The position numbers and the translations under genes are program-made. Of a stretch of 64,000 bases of DNA, positions 42,030 through 50,835 are shown piece after piece. Where the stretch lies: positions 312,001 to 376,000 of the forward strand of contig NZ_JAUOSB010000002.1 of the NCBI RefSeq assembly GCF_030548295.1. The letters run 5' to 3'. Below the pieces are notes generated by a model that was not told the DNA's origin, did no database searches, and worked only from the letters and a program-made list of their open reading frames with translations. This DNA comes from Wenyingzhuangia sp. 2_MG-2023 (lineage in GTDB: Bacteria > Bacteroidota > Bacteroidia > Flavobacteriales > Flavobacteriaceae). The stretch's first letter is position 1, and each line of letters opens with the position of its first letter.

Positions 42030-43823
42030 TTACAACTCTACTTTAGAATGATTCCTATCATAATATCTTAACGCATGTTCTTTTTGTCTTGCTGAACTAA
42101 AATTGGATACTTTTTTAAGATAACCTATGACTCTTGTTGCATGATCTATGTCTAAAGAACTACATTCTGAACAAGATTGCAATGTTTGTTTATCTATATG
42201 ATTACAACTGTTACAGATCGTAATTTTAATATTAAAACAAAAATAATTACATCCTGATTGAGCCGTAGCGTGTAATAATTTTACAAACGTTTCTTTAGTT
42301 AATGTTTGTTCTAAATTTAAATGCAATGCTGAACCACCGTCCAAGTACTGAATATACTCTCTTCCATGTAATTTTATTTTATCCAAGCTGTTTAATTCGT
42401 CATCATCTACAGCATAGAAGTAGGAATTGTAGCAATCTCTTTGTACTTTAAAGCCAGCTTCTTTATCCCATTTGGCATTTTTAACTCCTAAATTTTCAGC
42501 AGGAACAAATTCAGTATTAAACATATATCCCCATTCTTCTTTTGCTTTTTTATTTTCGTCAAAAATTGCTTTCAAATAATTATTGATAAATCTTTTATAT
42601 TCTGAAGTATTGTGTGCTTTGATACCCAAACTTTCAGCAGCTTCCACCATTCCGTTTACCCCTATGGTTAAAAATTGTTTGTCCAAACTTATAAATCCTG
42701 AATTGTAAACAGGCAACAACCCTGCTTGGCTATATTCATCCATCAACTTACGATACGCTACTTGGTATTTATGAATTTTTCTTACTTCCTTTTTCACATC
42801 TTTTTTTTGCTGAACCAATCTGTTCATATTCAGTGTAATTACATTAATAGAACCTGTCGCTACTCCTCCCGCTCCTAAAGAATAACTAAAAGTATGATCT
42901 GTAATTTCATTTCTTAATCGGCAACAAGATGCCAAGCTGTCTGCATTTTCTGATTGGTAAATAAAAAAAGAATTCCCCTCACTTAATTCTTTAGCACACA
43001 GTTCTGTAAATTCTTTGTCTTTAGGTGCATTGTTATCTACCAACATGGCTGCCGTCACCACAGGAAAAGTTAAAACAGCTTTGCTTCTTTCTTTGTTGAA
43101 CCAAGTCATAAAAAAAGCCTGTAATTTTTTCAATCGATTCCATTCTGGTTTTGTCATATCAGGAAACACAAAATCACCAAACATACTTTCAAAATAATAG
43201 GCATCGTACAAAGAAATATTCCAAAAAACAGATTGATATCCTCTAGCAGCTGCGGGTTGATTTACGGCATAAACCACATGTTGCAAGTGATTTTTAATGG
43301 TATTAGGAACCGTTTCTAAATAATTATCTCCGTAATCTTTTCCTGCAAAATGATCAAAATACATTAAAAATTCAACCGTGGCCAAAGCACCTGCAAATTG
43401 CGAGCTAACTGCAAAAACCAAGTTTACAAATTCTCCACAAAAACTTTCTAAATGTTTGGGGGCTTGACTTTCTCCTCCCAACTTGGTCAAACCATCTATT
43501 AAAAATGGATACATACTAATAGAAACACAATAAGGTTTTAAGGACGTTTCATCGTGTACATAAATTTCATGATGCTCTATTTGACGTTCGTACTCTTCTG
43601 CCAATTCATCCCCAAACAACTCCGCTATTTTACGTTTTAACAAAGCTCTGTTGATTTGAATATTTATGTCCTTATTCAATTCAGCCTCCATAGTAGCAAT
43701 GTTTTTAGACGTTACATTGGCATTGGCATCTACTTTAGAACCATCCGCAGCATTTTCTGCATACAAATAATTGTTGATGAAATTTAATTTTTGATTGATT
43801 TGTTCTTCTGACAATCTGATCAT
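42030..43823 (-). CDS. nrdD: Anaerobic ribonucleoside-triphosphate reductase, glycyl-radical type
   Basis: Class III ribonucleotide reductase makes dNTPs without oxygen. The 597-residue protein has the barrel with the active-site Cys pair (SLASCCRLRNE), the C-terminal zinc site (CNSCNH, CSECSS) and the glycyl-radical motif RVIGYLK. It has no recognisable N-terminal ATP-cone: the barrel part begins within the first 50 residues, so allosteric on/off control by dATP may be missing. The activase gene nrdG is 12 bases upstream in the same operon. Confidence 0.95.
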   Translation of the reverse strand: MIRLSEEQINQKLNFINNYLYAENAADGSKVDANANVTSKNIATMEAELNKDINIQINRALLKRKIAELFGDELAEEYERQIEHHEIYVHDETSLKPYCVSISMYPFLIDGLTKLGGESQAPKHLESFCGEFVNLVFAVSSQFAGALATVEFLMYFDHFAGKDYGDNYLETVPNTIKNHLQHVVYAVNQPAAARGYQSVFWNISLYDAYYFESMFGDFVFPDMTKPEWNRLKKLQAFFMTWFNKERSKAVLTFPVVTAAMLVDNNAPKDKEFTELCAKELSEGNSFFIYQSENADSLASCCRLRNEITDHTFSYSLGAGGVATGSINVITLNMNRLVQQKKDVKKEVRKIHKYQVAYRKLMDEYSQAGLLPVYNSGFISLDKQFLTIGVNGMVEAAESLGIKAHNTSEYKRFINNYLKAIFDENKKAKEEWGYMFNTEFVPAENLGVKNAKWDKEAGFKVQRDCYNSYFYAVDDDELNSLDKIKLHGREYIQYLDGGSALHLNLEQTLTKETFVKLLHATAQSGCNYFCFNIKITICNSCNHIDKQTLQSCSECSSLDIDHATRVIGYLKKVSNFSSARQKEHALRYYDRNHSKVEL

Positions 43824-43835
43824 AATTTTAATATT

Positions 43836-44279
43836 TTATTGAAAAAGATGATTTAACACTTCTCCTGTTTTTACGTTTTTAAAAATCTGATTGGTTGTTT
43901 TTTTATCCAACCCTCCTAATTTGTCTTTCCAAGCTCCTGTTTTTACCCAATCTAAATGTGCTAAAATTTCAGAATCTATATCTTCTAACCCACTATACAG
44001 ACAGGTTTTGTAATTCAACATCTTAGCTATTTTTAATTTTGACAGCAATTCTTGTTTTTCCCATTCTCCACCCATAAACAAAACACAGGTAGCATATTTT
44101 TGATAATCAATTAATGTTTTTTGGTAAAAATCATCATCTAAAAACTTCCCATTTTCTTTTTTAAACAAATAAGGTGAATGACACCCTTTGCATTGTAACG
44201 GACAACCACAAATAGAAAAACATAGACTTACTTCTCCAGGTACTTCTTTAAAAACAACGTCAAAACTAAAAAAAAACAT
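43836..44279 (-). CDS. nrdG: Anaerobic ribonucleotide reductase-activating protein
   Basis: A 147-residue radical-SAM activase that installs the glycyl radical on NrdD. The cluster motif is CPLQCKGCHSP (C-X3-C-X2-C) at about 25-35, with the partly degenerate but normal TCLYSGLED near the middle. It is the first gene of the nrdG-nrdD operon. A perfect 16-base palindrome lies 14 bases before its start. Confidence 0.94.
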   Translation of the reverse strand: MFFFSFDVVFKEVPGEVSLCFSICGCPLQCKGCHSPYLFKKENGKFLDDDFYQKTLIDYQKYATCVLFMGGEWEKQELLSKLKIAKMLNYKTCLYSGLEDIDSEILAHLDWVKTGAWKDKLGGLDKKTTNQIFKNVKTGEVLNHLFQ

Positions 44280-44292
44280 AAAAAGACTTTTT

Positions 44293-44308
44293 TATCTTTA
44301 TAAAGATA
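44293..44308. promoter_or_regulatory. Perfect 16-base palindrome upstream of nrdG
   Basis: TATCTTTATAAAGATA is its own reverse complement and ends 14 bases before the nrdG ATG. Each half resembles a -7 element (TATCTTTA), so it may be an operator placed on the promoter. Candidate binder: the Rrf2 regulator or a global redox regulator. Confidence 0.45.
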
Positions 44309-44440
44309 CTCATAAACCTTTTCCAACTTAAAAATATATTCTTAACTTATCAAAAGAGTTATAAACACTATATATTGTAACAAATGGCCTATACACTACC
44401 TCATAAAGTGAATAACCATATGTAGTGTTTAGTATATTCT

Positions 44441-44448
44441 TATATTTG
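44441..44448 (+). promoter_or_regulatory. -7 element of the HTCS gene
   Basis: TATATTTG, exact TAnnTTTG, 27 bases before the ATG at 44476. No TTTG at the expected -33 distance. Confidence 0.4.
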
Positions 44449-44475
44449 ATAGAATACAATAACAATTATTTAACA

Positions 44476-47400
44476 ATGCTTCATAAAATTAAAACTTCCT
44501 TCATTATATCTATTATTTTGTTGTCTTTCACTACGAATGCTGTTTGGAGTCAACAATCTATCTATTTTGATCATATCACCACAAATGATGGACTTTCTCA
44601 AGGTGACATCAATAGTATTTATCAAGACAAAAAAGGGTTTATGTGGTTTGGTACTCACGATGGATTGAACAAATTTGACGGGTATAATTTTACTGTTTAC
44701 AAACCCGACATGAATAACGATTCATCTATTAGTAGTAATCTTATTTATACAATTACAGGTGATAAAAATGATAATTTATGGATTGGTACCACAGGAAATG
44801 GAATTAATTATTACGATAAATACAAAGATGAATTTAAACGTTATGTTTCTGACAAAAACGATCCTGAAAGCATTTCTAACAACCATATCAGTTATATTTT
44901 TGTAGACAACGAAAATAGACTTTGGGTAGGGAACAATAATGGGTTGGATGTTGCTAATCTTAACGACTATGATGGTTCTATTAAATTTAAACATTTTGGT
45001 CTTAACGAAAATAAGATAGCTCAAAAGTCGTACAAAAATAGAATTCATTCCATTTTTCAGGATAGCTTAGGTCAAATATGGGTAGGAGATAATAGCGGTT
45101 TATTTCTTATGTCTAGAGATTCTATGGGTGAAATTTATTTTAAACATATAAACAAAATCATGAAACTACCCAAAGCTCCTATCAATTCAATTGTAGAAGA
45201 TAAGTTTGGAAGATTGATTATAGGAACAGGAATTGGTCTATACATCTATGATTTAAGAAAACAAGAATCTACAGTTAAACCTTTCTTTAAAGGGTTTGTA
45301 AACACACTAACCATAGACAAAGAGAATAATTTATGGATAGGTGGATATGGTGGTTTGTTTCATTATAAAATAAAAAACAAAGATAAACTGCCAAGGTTTG
45401 TTAAAAGATATATTTATAGCCCTGAGGATGATTTTAGCATTAATAAAAATGTCATCACCTCTTTATTTGTTGATAAAACAGGAATTGTCTGGATTGGGAC
45501 TCAAGGAGGAGGAGTGAACAAAATTGATCATGAAAAAAAACAATTTCGTATCATCAAAAAAACAATTGATAACAATAGTCTTAGCTACGACAATGTTAGA
45601 ACTTTTTACGAAGATAAAAACCAAAACCTTTGGATTGGTACTGCAGGTGGAGGAATAAATATTGCTAAGAAAGGAACTAAATATTCTAAGTTCATTAATA
45701 TAAACAGTAATCTTAAGAAAAGTTTAACCATGCTAGAGATTGATAATGGAAAAAAGATGCTTCTTGGTTACGAGTCTTTCCCTGGTCTTTACGAACTTGA
45801 TTTGACTAAAATTAAAGATTTAGAAGACATAGAAAAAGACGATATGATTCCTCATCATGATGTTGAACAAAGTGTTTTTTCATTGTTTGAGGATCGTAAT
45901 AAAATTGTCTGGATTGGTACGTATAGTGGAGGTATTCATCGTTGGATTAAAGATCCTAAAACTGATACTTATAAAAAAGATAAATTCTTCTACGACCCTA
46001 GCAATCCAAACAGTATTTCTAGTGATATTATACGTTCTATTTATGAAGACAGTATAGGAAACATTTGGTTTGGTACTGGTAACGGCTTGTCTAAATTAGA
46101 TAAAGATGAAACATACAAAGCACATCCTAAATTCATCAACTATAAAAACAATAGTCAAGATAAAAAAAGTATAAGTCACAATTATATTTTACAAATTAAA
46201 GAGACTTCTGACGGTTCTTTGTGGATAGGAACTTTGGGAGGAGGAATTAACAAATTAATCACTCCTAAGGATGAACCTAAAGCAGAGTTTATACACTACT
46301 CTGAAAAGGATGGTTTGGCTAACAATGTAATCAAAGGGTTTCTAGAAGACGAAGATCAAAATTTATGGATCTCTAGCAACAAGGGACTTTCTAAGTTTAA
46401 CCCATCAACCGAAATTTTTAAAAATTACGATGTAAATGATGGGCTTCAATCCAATGAATTTGTAGAAACCTCTTGTATTAAAAGAGAAAATGGAGAATTA
46501 ATTTTTGGAGGAATCAACGGTTTCAATACTTTTTATCCAAATAAAATAAAAGACAATCCGCACAAAGCAAATGCTGTGATTACTTCTTTTTCTATTTCCA
46601 ACAAACCTATCAAAAGAGGACAGAAATTTAACGATAGAGTTATTTTTAATCAGGCAATTTATGAAACCAAAGAGCTAGAATTACAATATGATGAAAACAG
46701 TATTTCTTTTGAATTTGCTGCATTGCATTATTCAGCTCCATCAAAAAACAAATTTGCCTATAAACTAGAAGGGTTTGATAAAAGTTGGGTATATACCAAT
46801 TCTAAAAAAAGATTTGCTACATATACCAATTTAAGTCCTGGTGAGTATACATTAAAAGTAAAAGCATCTAATAATGATAATGTTTGGGAAGATCATTACA
46901 CAGAATTAAAAATAAAGATAATTCCTCCTTTTTGGATGACAACCCAAGCCTATTTCATCTATTTCTTATTCACTGTATTGTTGTTGCTATTCTTTGGAAA
47001 TTACATTTTAAACAGAGCAAAAAACAAACATTTGATAGAGGTTCAAGAAATTGAAAAAAACAAAAAAGAAGAACTTCAAAACCTTAAACTTGAGTTTTTC
47101 ACAAATATATCTCATGAATTTAGAACTCCGTTAACATTGATCAAAGGGCCTTTGGATGAACTACTTAAAAAAGGACAAACTCTAAAACCTGAGGTTTATA
47201 ATGAGCAATTGCGCTTGATGCAAAAAAACACCAACTATTTGTTACGTCTTGTAAGTCAGTTGTTAGATTTTAGAAAAATGAATCAAGGAAAAACAACTTT
47301 GGTTATGCGTAACAGCAACATTGTAAGCTTTATACAAGAGGTTGCAGAACCTTTCCAATTTTTAGTTCATAAAAAACAAATCAACTTTAACATTCATAAA

Positions 47401-48702
47401 GAAATGGATACAATACACAGTTGGTTTGACCATGATGCTATTGAAAAAATCATCAACAATTTACTTTCCAACGCCTATAAATTTACTCCCAAGTTTGGAA
47501 ATATAGATGCCTATATTCAAAAAGAAGACAATTATGTAATTATAAAAGTAAAAGATTCTGGAATTGGAATAGCTCCCGAAAGAATGAATAATATTTTTGA
47601 ACGTTATTATACCAAAAAAGAAAAGGACGAAAACAATCCAAAAGGAATCGGAATTGGTTTGGCTTTTACTAAAAACTTGGTAGAGTTACATCAAGGAGAA
47701 ATTACAGTAATTAGTGAAAAGAGCGTAGGTACAGAGTTTATCATCAAACTGCCTATAGACAAAAAATCATACGAAAACATTCCAGAGGTTGTTTGTAAAG
47801 ACAATACAGATGGTGATTTTGTAAGAAGAACTTCCGAAACAGAGTCTTTTGCAATAGATATGAACGATGAACTTACTGACGAAAGTCTGACTAAGAGAAG
47901 ATCTAACGAATTGCCTATTCTTTTGATTGTAGATGACAATAAGGATATTAGAACATTTATAAGACATTCTTTGTCTGATGAATACAAAATATACGAAGCA
48001 GAAAATGGATTAGAAGGTTTTGAAATGGCTACCAAAATTATTCCTAATGTAATTATTACGGATTTGGTTATGCATATTATGGATGGTTTGGAACTCTGTG
48101 AAAAACTAAAAACAACAGTAACAACAAGCCATATTCCAATTCTAATTCTTTCTGCAAAACTATCTCAAGAAACCGAAATAGAAGGACTAAAAAATGGAGC
48201 TGATGATTACATTAGAAAACCGTTTGACATGGAGCTCTTAAATTTAAAACTTAAAAACATCACCAAAAAAAGAGAGCTTTTAAGAAAACGATTCAACCGA
48301 GAAGTGAACCTAAAACCTGCAGAAGTAACAGTAACCTCAGCAGATGAAAGATTTTTAAAACAAGTAATTGAAATTATAGACAAACACATGACCAATACAG
48401 AGTTTAGTGTTGAAACACTGGTGCAAGAAATTGGTCAAAGTAGAAGTAATTTATATTTAAAACTAAAAGAAATTACAGGACTATCTTCTAGTGAATTTAT
48501 TAGAAGTATCCGTTTAAAAAGAGCTATGCAGCTTTTTGACACTACAGATTTACCTGTAAAAGAAGTAATGTACAAAACAGGATTTAGCACAGCCTCTTAC
48601 TTTTCTAAGTGCTTTAAAAAACAATTTGGAGCCAAACCAAGTGATTATTTGAACAAGAAAAAAGGAAATAATGATAATATTTCTATTGATGATTTACTTT
48701 AA
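44476..48702 (+). CDS. Hybrid two-component system sensor/regulator (HTCS)
   Basis: A 1408-residue one-protein sensor and regulator of polysaccharide-type loci. I use ATG 44476 (MLHKIKTSF), which gives a signal peptide. The periplasmic half has repeated Reg_prop propeller blades (GFMWFGTHDGLNKFDG, NLWIGTTGNGINYYD, IVWIGTQGGGVNKID) and a Y_Y_Y domain (YTLKVKASNNDN). One membrane helix lies at about 825-847. Inside are HisKA (FFTNISHEFRTPLTLIKG, H880), HATPase, a receiver with Asp1196 (VIITDLVMHIMDG) and a C-terminal AraC HTH. It faces the SusC-SusD-SusE-like operon convergently and probably activates it. Confidence 0.95.
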   Translation: MLHKIKTSFIISIILLSFTTNAVWSQQSIYFDHITTNDGLSQGDINSIYQDKKGFMWFGTHDGLNKFDGYNFTVYKPDMNNDSSISSNLIYTITGDKNDNLWIGTTGNGINYYDKYKDEFKRYVSDKNDPESISNNHISYIFVDNENRLWVGNNNGLDVANLNDYDGSIKFKHFGLNENKIAQKSYKNRIHSIFQDSLGQIWVGDNSGLFLMSRDSMGEIYFKHINKIMKLPKAPINSIVEDKFGRLIIGTGIGLYIYDLRKQESTVKPFFKGFVNTLTIDKENNLWIGGYGGLFHYKIKNKDKLPRFVKRYIYSPEDDFSINKNVITSLFVDKTGIVWIGTQGGGVNKIDHEKKQFRIIKKTIDNNSLSYDNVRTFYEDKNQNLWIGTAGGGINIAKKGTKYSKFININSNLKKSLTMLEIDNGKKMLLGYESFPGLYELDLTKIKDLEDIEKDDMIPHHDVEQSVFSLFEDRNKIVWIGTYSGGIHRWIKDPKTDTYKKDKFFYDPSNPNSISSDIIRSIYEDSIGNIWFGTGNGLSKLDKDETYKAHPKFINYKNNSQDKKSISHNYILQIKETSDGSLWIGTLGGGINKLITPKDEPKAEFIHYSEKDGLANNVIKGFLEDEDQNLWISSNKGLSKFNPSTEIFKNYDVNDGLQSNEFVETSCIKRENGELIFGGINGFNTFYPNKIKDNPHKANAVITSFSISNKPIKRGQKFNDRVIFNQAIYETKELELQYDENSISFEFAALHYSAPSKNKFAYKLEGFDKSWVYTNSKKRFATYTNLSPGEYTLKVKASNNDNVWEDHYTELKIKIIPPFWMTTQAYFIYFLFTVLLLLFFGNYILNRAKNKHLIEVQEIEKNKKEELQNLKLEFFTNISHEFRTPLTLIKGPLDELLKKGQTLKPEVYNEQLRLMQKNTNYLLRLVSQLLDFRKMNQGKTTLVMRNSNIVSFIQEVAEPFQFLVHKKQINFNIHKEMDTIHSWFDHDAIEKIINNLLSNAYKFTPKFGNIDAYIQKEDNYVIIKVKDSGIGIAPERMNNIFERYYTKKEKDENNPKGIGIGLAFTKNLVELHQGEITVISEKSVGTEFIIKLPIDKKSYENIPEVVCKDNTDGDFVRRTSETESFAIDMNDELTDESLTKRRSNELPILLIVDDNKDIRTFIRHSLSDEYKIYEAENGLEGFEMATKIIPNVIITDLVMHIMDGLELCEKLKTTVTTSHIPILILSAKLSQETEIEGLKNGADDYIRKPFDMELLNLKLKNITKKRELLRKRFNREVNLKPAEVTVTSADERFLKQVIEIIDKHMTNTEFSVETLVQEIGQSRSNLYLKLKEITGLSSSEFIRSIRLKRAMQLFDTTDLPVKEVMYKTGFSTASYFSKCFKKQFGAKPSDYLNKKKGNNDNISIDDLL

Positions 48703-48720
48703 TTAAACATTATACAACAT

Positions 48721-48760
48721 AAAAAAGAGCTTATTTCTAATTAGAAATAAGCTCTTTTTT
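48721..48760. terminator. Perfect 40-base palindrome, terminator of the HTCS gene
   Basis: Twenty bases from 48721 are followed with no spacer by their exact reverse complement. The hairpin starts with an A-run and ends with a T-run, so it can terminate transcription in both directions. Confidence 0.85.
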
Positions 48761-49109
48761 ATGCGTAATAAATTTAGAAAAGCATCATTTTTCACAAACA
48801 CATATATAAGTACAAACTGTTTCTATTGTATAAACTTGTCAACCATTCTCAAGAGCTCTCATATATTCCCTAAAACAACTTCTATTACTTTCTGTAATAA
48901 AACCAACAAAATTATTTATAAAAACGATCTACTTTTTAACAGATTCCTTACATACAATAATCATTGTTTGATTGTAACACAACACCAACTTAACAAGCTA
49001 AAATGGTTTTACACTATATATAATTCACAAAAGAAACAACAAGATTTGTTCTCTATTTATAAGTTACGTAAACAATCTAGAAACATTAATACCTTACCAT
49101 TATAAAACA

Positions 49110-49146
49110 AAAAACCCTGTATGAGATTACCTCAAACAGGGTTTTT
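49110..49146 (-). terminator. Terminator of the SusCDE-like operon
   Basis: AAAAACCCTGT and ACAGGGTTTTT pair perfectly; the loop has an inner TGAG/CTCA pairing. The T-run follows on the minus strand, 22 bases past the last gene. Confidence 0.8.
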
Positions 49147-49167
49147 AAGTTTAATATAATTTAATTC

Positions 49168-50793
49168 TTATGGTCTTGATTCATCAGATGAAATCACGAT
49201 ATCATCTATATAGAAATCCGCATAAGCACTCCAAGCAGAAAGAATACTAAATTTACCTTGATGCGCAGTTAATGCAATAAACTTAACTTGTCCTTCTTTC
49301 CATACATCTACATTTGCAGGGTCTCCAGCTCCAGGGTTAAATGTAATTTGGTTAGTACCTCCTTTATTATCAAAACGGAATAATATATTAGGAGATCCTG
49401 ATCTAACTAAATACTTAAATTCAATAGTATATTCCCTACCTGCAACTAAATTTATTTCTAAATTACTAGTTTCTGCTCTAACATTAGTAGCTATAGTTCC
49501 TCCATTTCTATTTAATGCTAAGTTAATTACTTGTCCAGTTGGAGTTACAGTTGATGCATTACCCACAGGAGCATCTACAATTAATACTTCAGTAATTCCT
49601 TCTACTGTTTCATTTACGAAAGGCTTCACCCAATCAGCTCCTAGAGATTTTTCAAACATTCCTTCAGAAACTAAATACTCCTCAACATATGATTTAACTA
49701 TTTCATCTGTAAATGTTACAGGGGTTCTAGTATCTGTAGACATGATTCCACTTCCATCTAACCATGTTACCTTAATTTCATCATCTTGAAAAATTGGAGT
49801 ATCTAGTTTAATATTAATGAAAGTAGCATCATCAGCATCTACAACAACAGAACTAATATTAGTTACTACATCGTTTACCTTAACCTCAAAGAAAGCTTCT
49901 TTATTAAAGAACTGAACAAACTCACCATTAAAAGGAATTTGAATAGTTTCATCCTCTAACTCTCTAATAACTCCAATTAATTCAAATGGTTTAGAAGATG
50001 GAATAACTTTAATAGGAAATGCAAATTGCGTAGATTCAGAATCTCCTGGTATATTCTCTCCGGATCTTGATATAGTGATACCTGCAACAAAATCCCCTAA
50101 TTTCTTCATAACAATATCTACTTCTTGATCATTGCTACTGGCTATACTTTCTCCAGTTCCAACTTTTCTAACATACCAATTACGAGTAGTTGGTTCTCCC
50201 TGAGTTGTATTGTCTGTAAAGTTTAAAAAATCTCCTGCTTCTACATACACTGTATCTTTACTAGTAATATCTATTTCTACATCTGCTTGTTTTACCATAA
50301 CATCTGGCACAATAGTATCGTATACTTTTACTACAAAAGTAGTGTCAATTACCCATTTATTTCCTAATTTTTTAGAAGGCATTATATAATCCTCTAATCC
50401 ATTATTTCCTCTAAAAGTTACAGAATCGTTAAACACATTGTACAAACGTACTTTTTGCAAACCTGATTTCTTAAAATAGACATTTACAATATCTTCATTA
50501 GAAATAGTATCTCCTGCATTGATGATTAGACTTTCAAAATCTGTCTGTTTTCTATCGATAGGTCCTTTTATGAAAAAATTTCCTTCTTCAATTTGCCAAG
50601 CATGATCTACAACTCCTTGTGATAAATCTGCAAAAGTTAGGTAGTTATAAATTCCTAACTGTAGTGTTTTCTCAGTACCTAGGCCTGTCATAAATCCTAT
50701 GTCGGAAAAAGACAGCGGTGCTTCGTATTCCTTATTACATCCCATAAAGAATGTAGATAACGATACCAGTAATATGATTATTTTATTTTTCAT
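49168..50793 (-). CDS. SusE-like surface lipoprotein with a C-terminal jelly-roll domain
   Basis: A 541-residue lipoprotein (STFFMGCNKE, Cys19 in a lipobox). The middle holds beta-rich PKD-like regions (VEAGDFLNFTDNTT, TTRNWYVRKVGTGE), and the C-terminal about 130 residues form a carbohydrate-binding-like jelly roll (YTIEFKYLVRSGSPNILFRF, FSILSAWSAYADFYIDDIVI). It is the third gene after susC and susD, the usual place for the accessory glycan-binding SusE/F-type proteins. The ligand is unknown. Confidence 0.8.
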   Translation of the reverse strand: MKNKIIILLVSLSTFFMGCNKEYEAPLSFSDIGFMTGLGTEKTLQLGIYNYLTFADLSQGVVDHAWQIEEGNFFIKGPIDRKQTDFESLIINAGDTISNEDIVNVYFKKSGLQKVRLYNVFNDSVTFRGNNGLEDYIMPSKKLGNKWVIDTTFVVKVYDTIVPDVMVKQADVEIDITSKDTVYVEAGDFLNFTDNTTQGEPTTRNWYVRKVGTGESIASSNDQEVDIVMKKLGDFVAGITISRSGENIPGDSESTQFAFPIKVIPSSKPFELIGVIRELEDETIQIPFNGEFVQFFNKEAFFEVKVNDVVTNISSVVVDADDATFINIKLDTPIFQDDEIKVTWLDGSGIMSTDTRTPVTFTDEIVKSYVEEYLVSEGMFEKSLGADWVKPFVNETVEGITEVLIVDAPVGNASTVTPTGQVINLALNRNGGTIATNVRAETSNLEINLVAGREYTIEFKYLVRSGSPNILFRFDNKGGTNQITFNPGAGDPANVDVWKEGQVKFIALTAHQGKFSILSAWSAYADFYIDDIVISSDESRP

Positions 50794-50835
50794 CTTATTA
50801 ATATTTTAGTTTATATAAATTGAAAGCTCAAATGC

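Larger units (their letters stand above)
48703..49167. other. Intergenic region, 465 bases, between convergent units
   Basis: Two terminators bound it (48721-48760 and 49110-49146). The middle contains a 114-codon open frame starting at 48761, directly after the HTCS terminator. Its protein is Asn/Thr/Ile-rich with no fold signature or plausible start signal, and I take it as chance. I see no gene or RNA here. Confidence 0.5.

Noticed and set aside
48761-49105. 114-codon open frame on the plus strand
   Set aside because: It starts directly after the HTCS terminator, has low-complexity Asn/Thr/Ile composition and no recognisable fold; chance frame in AT-rich DNA.
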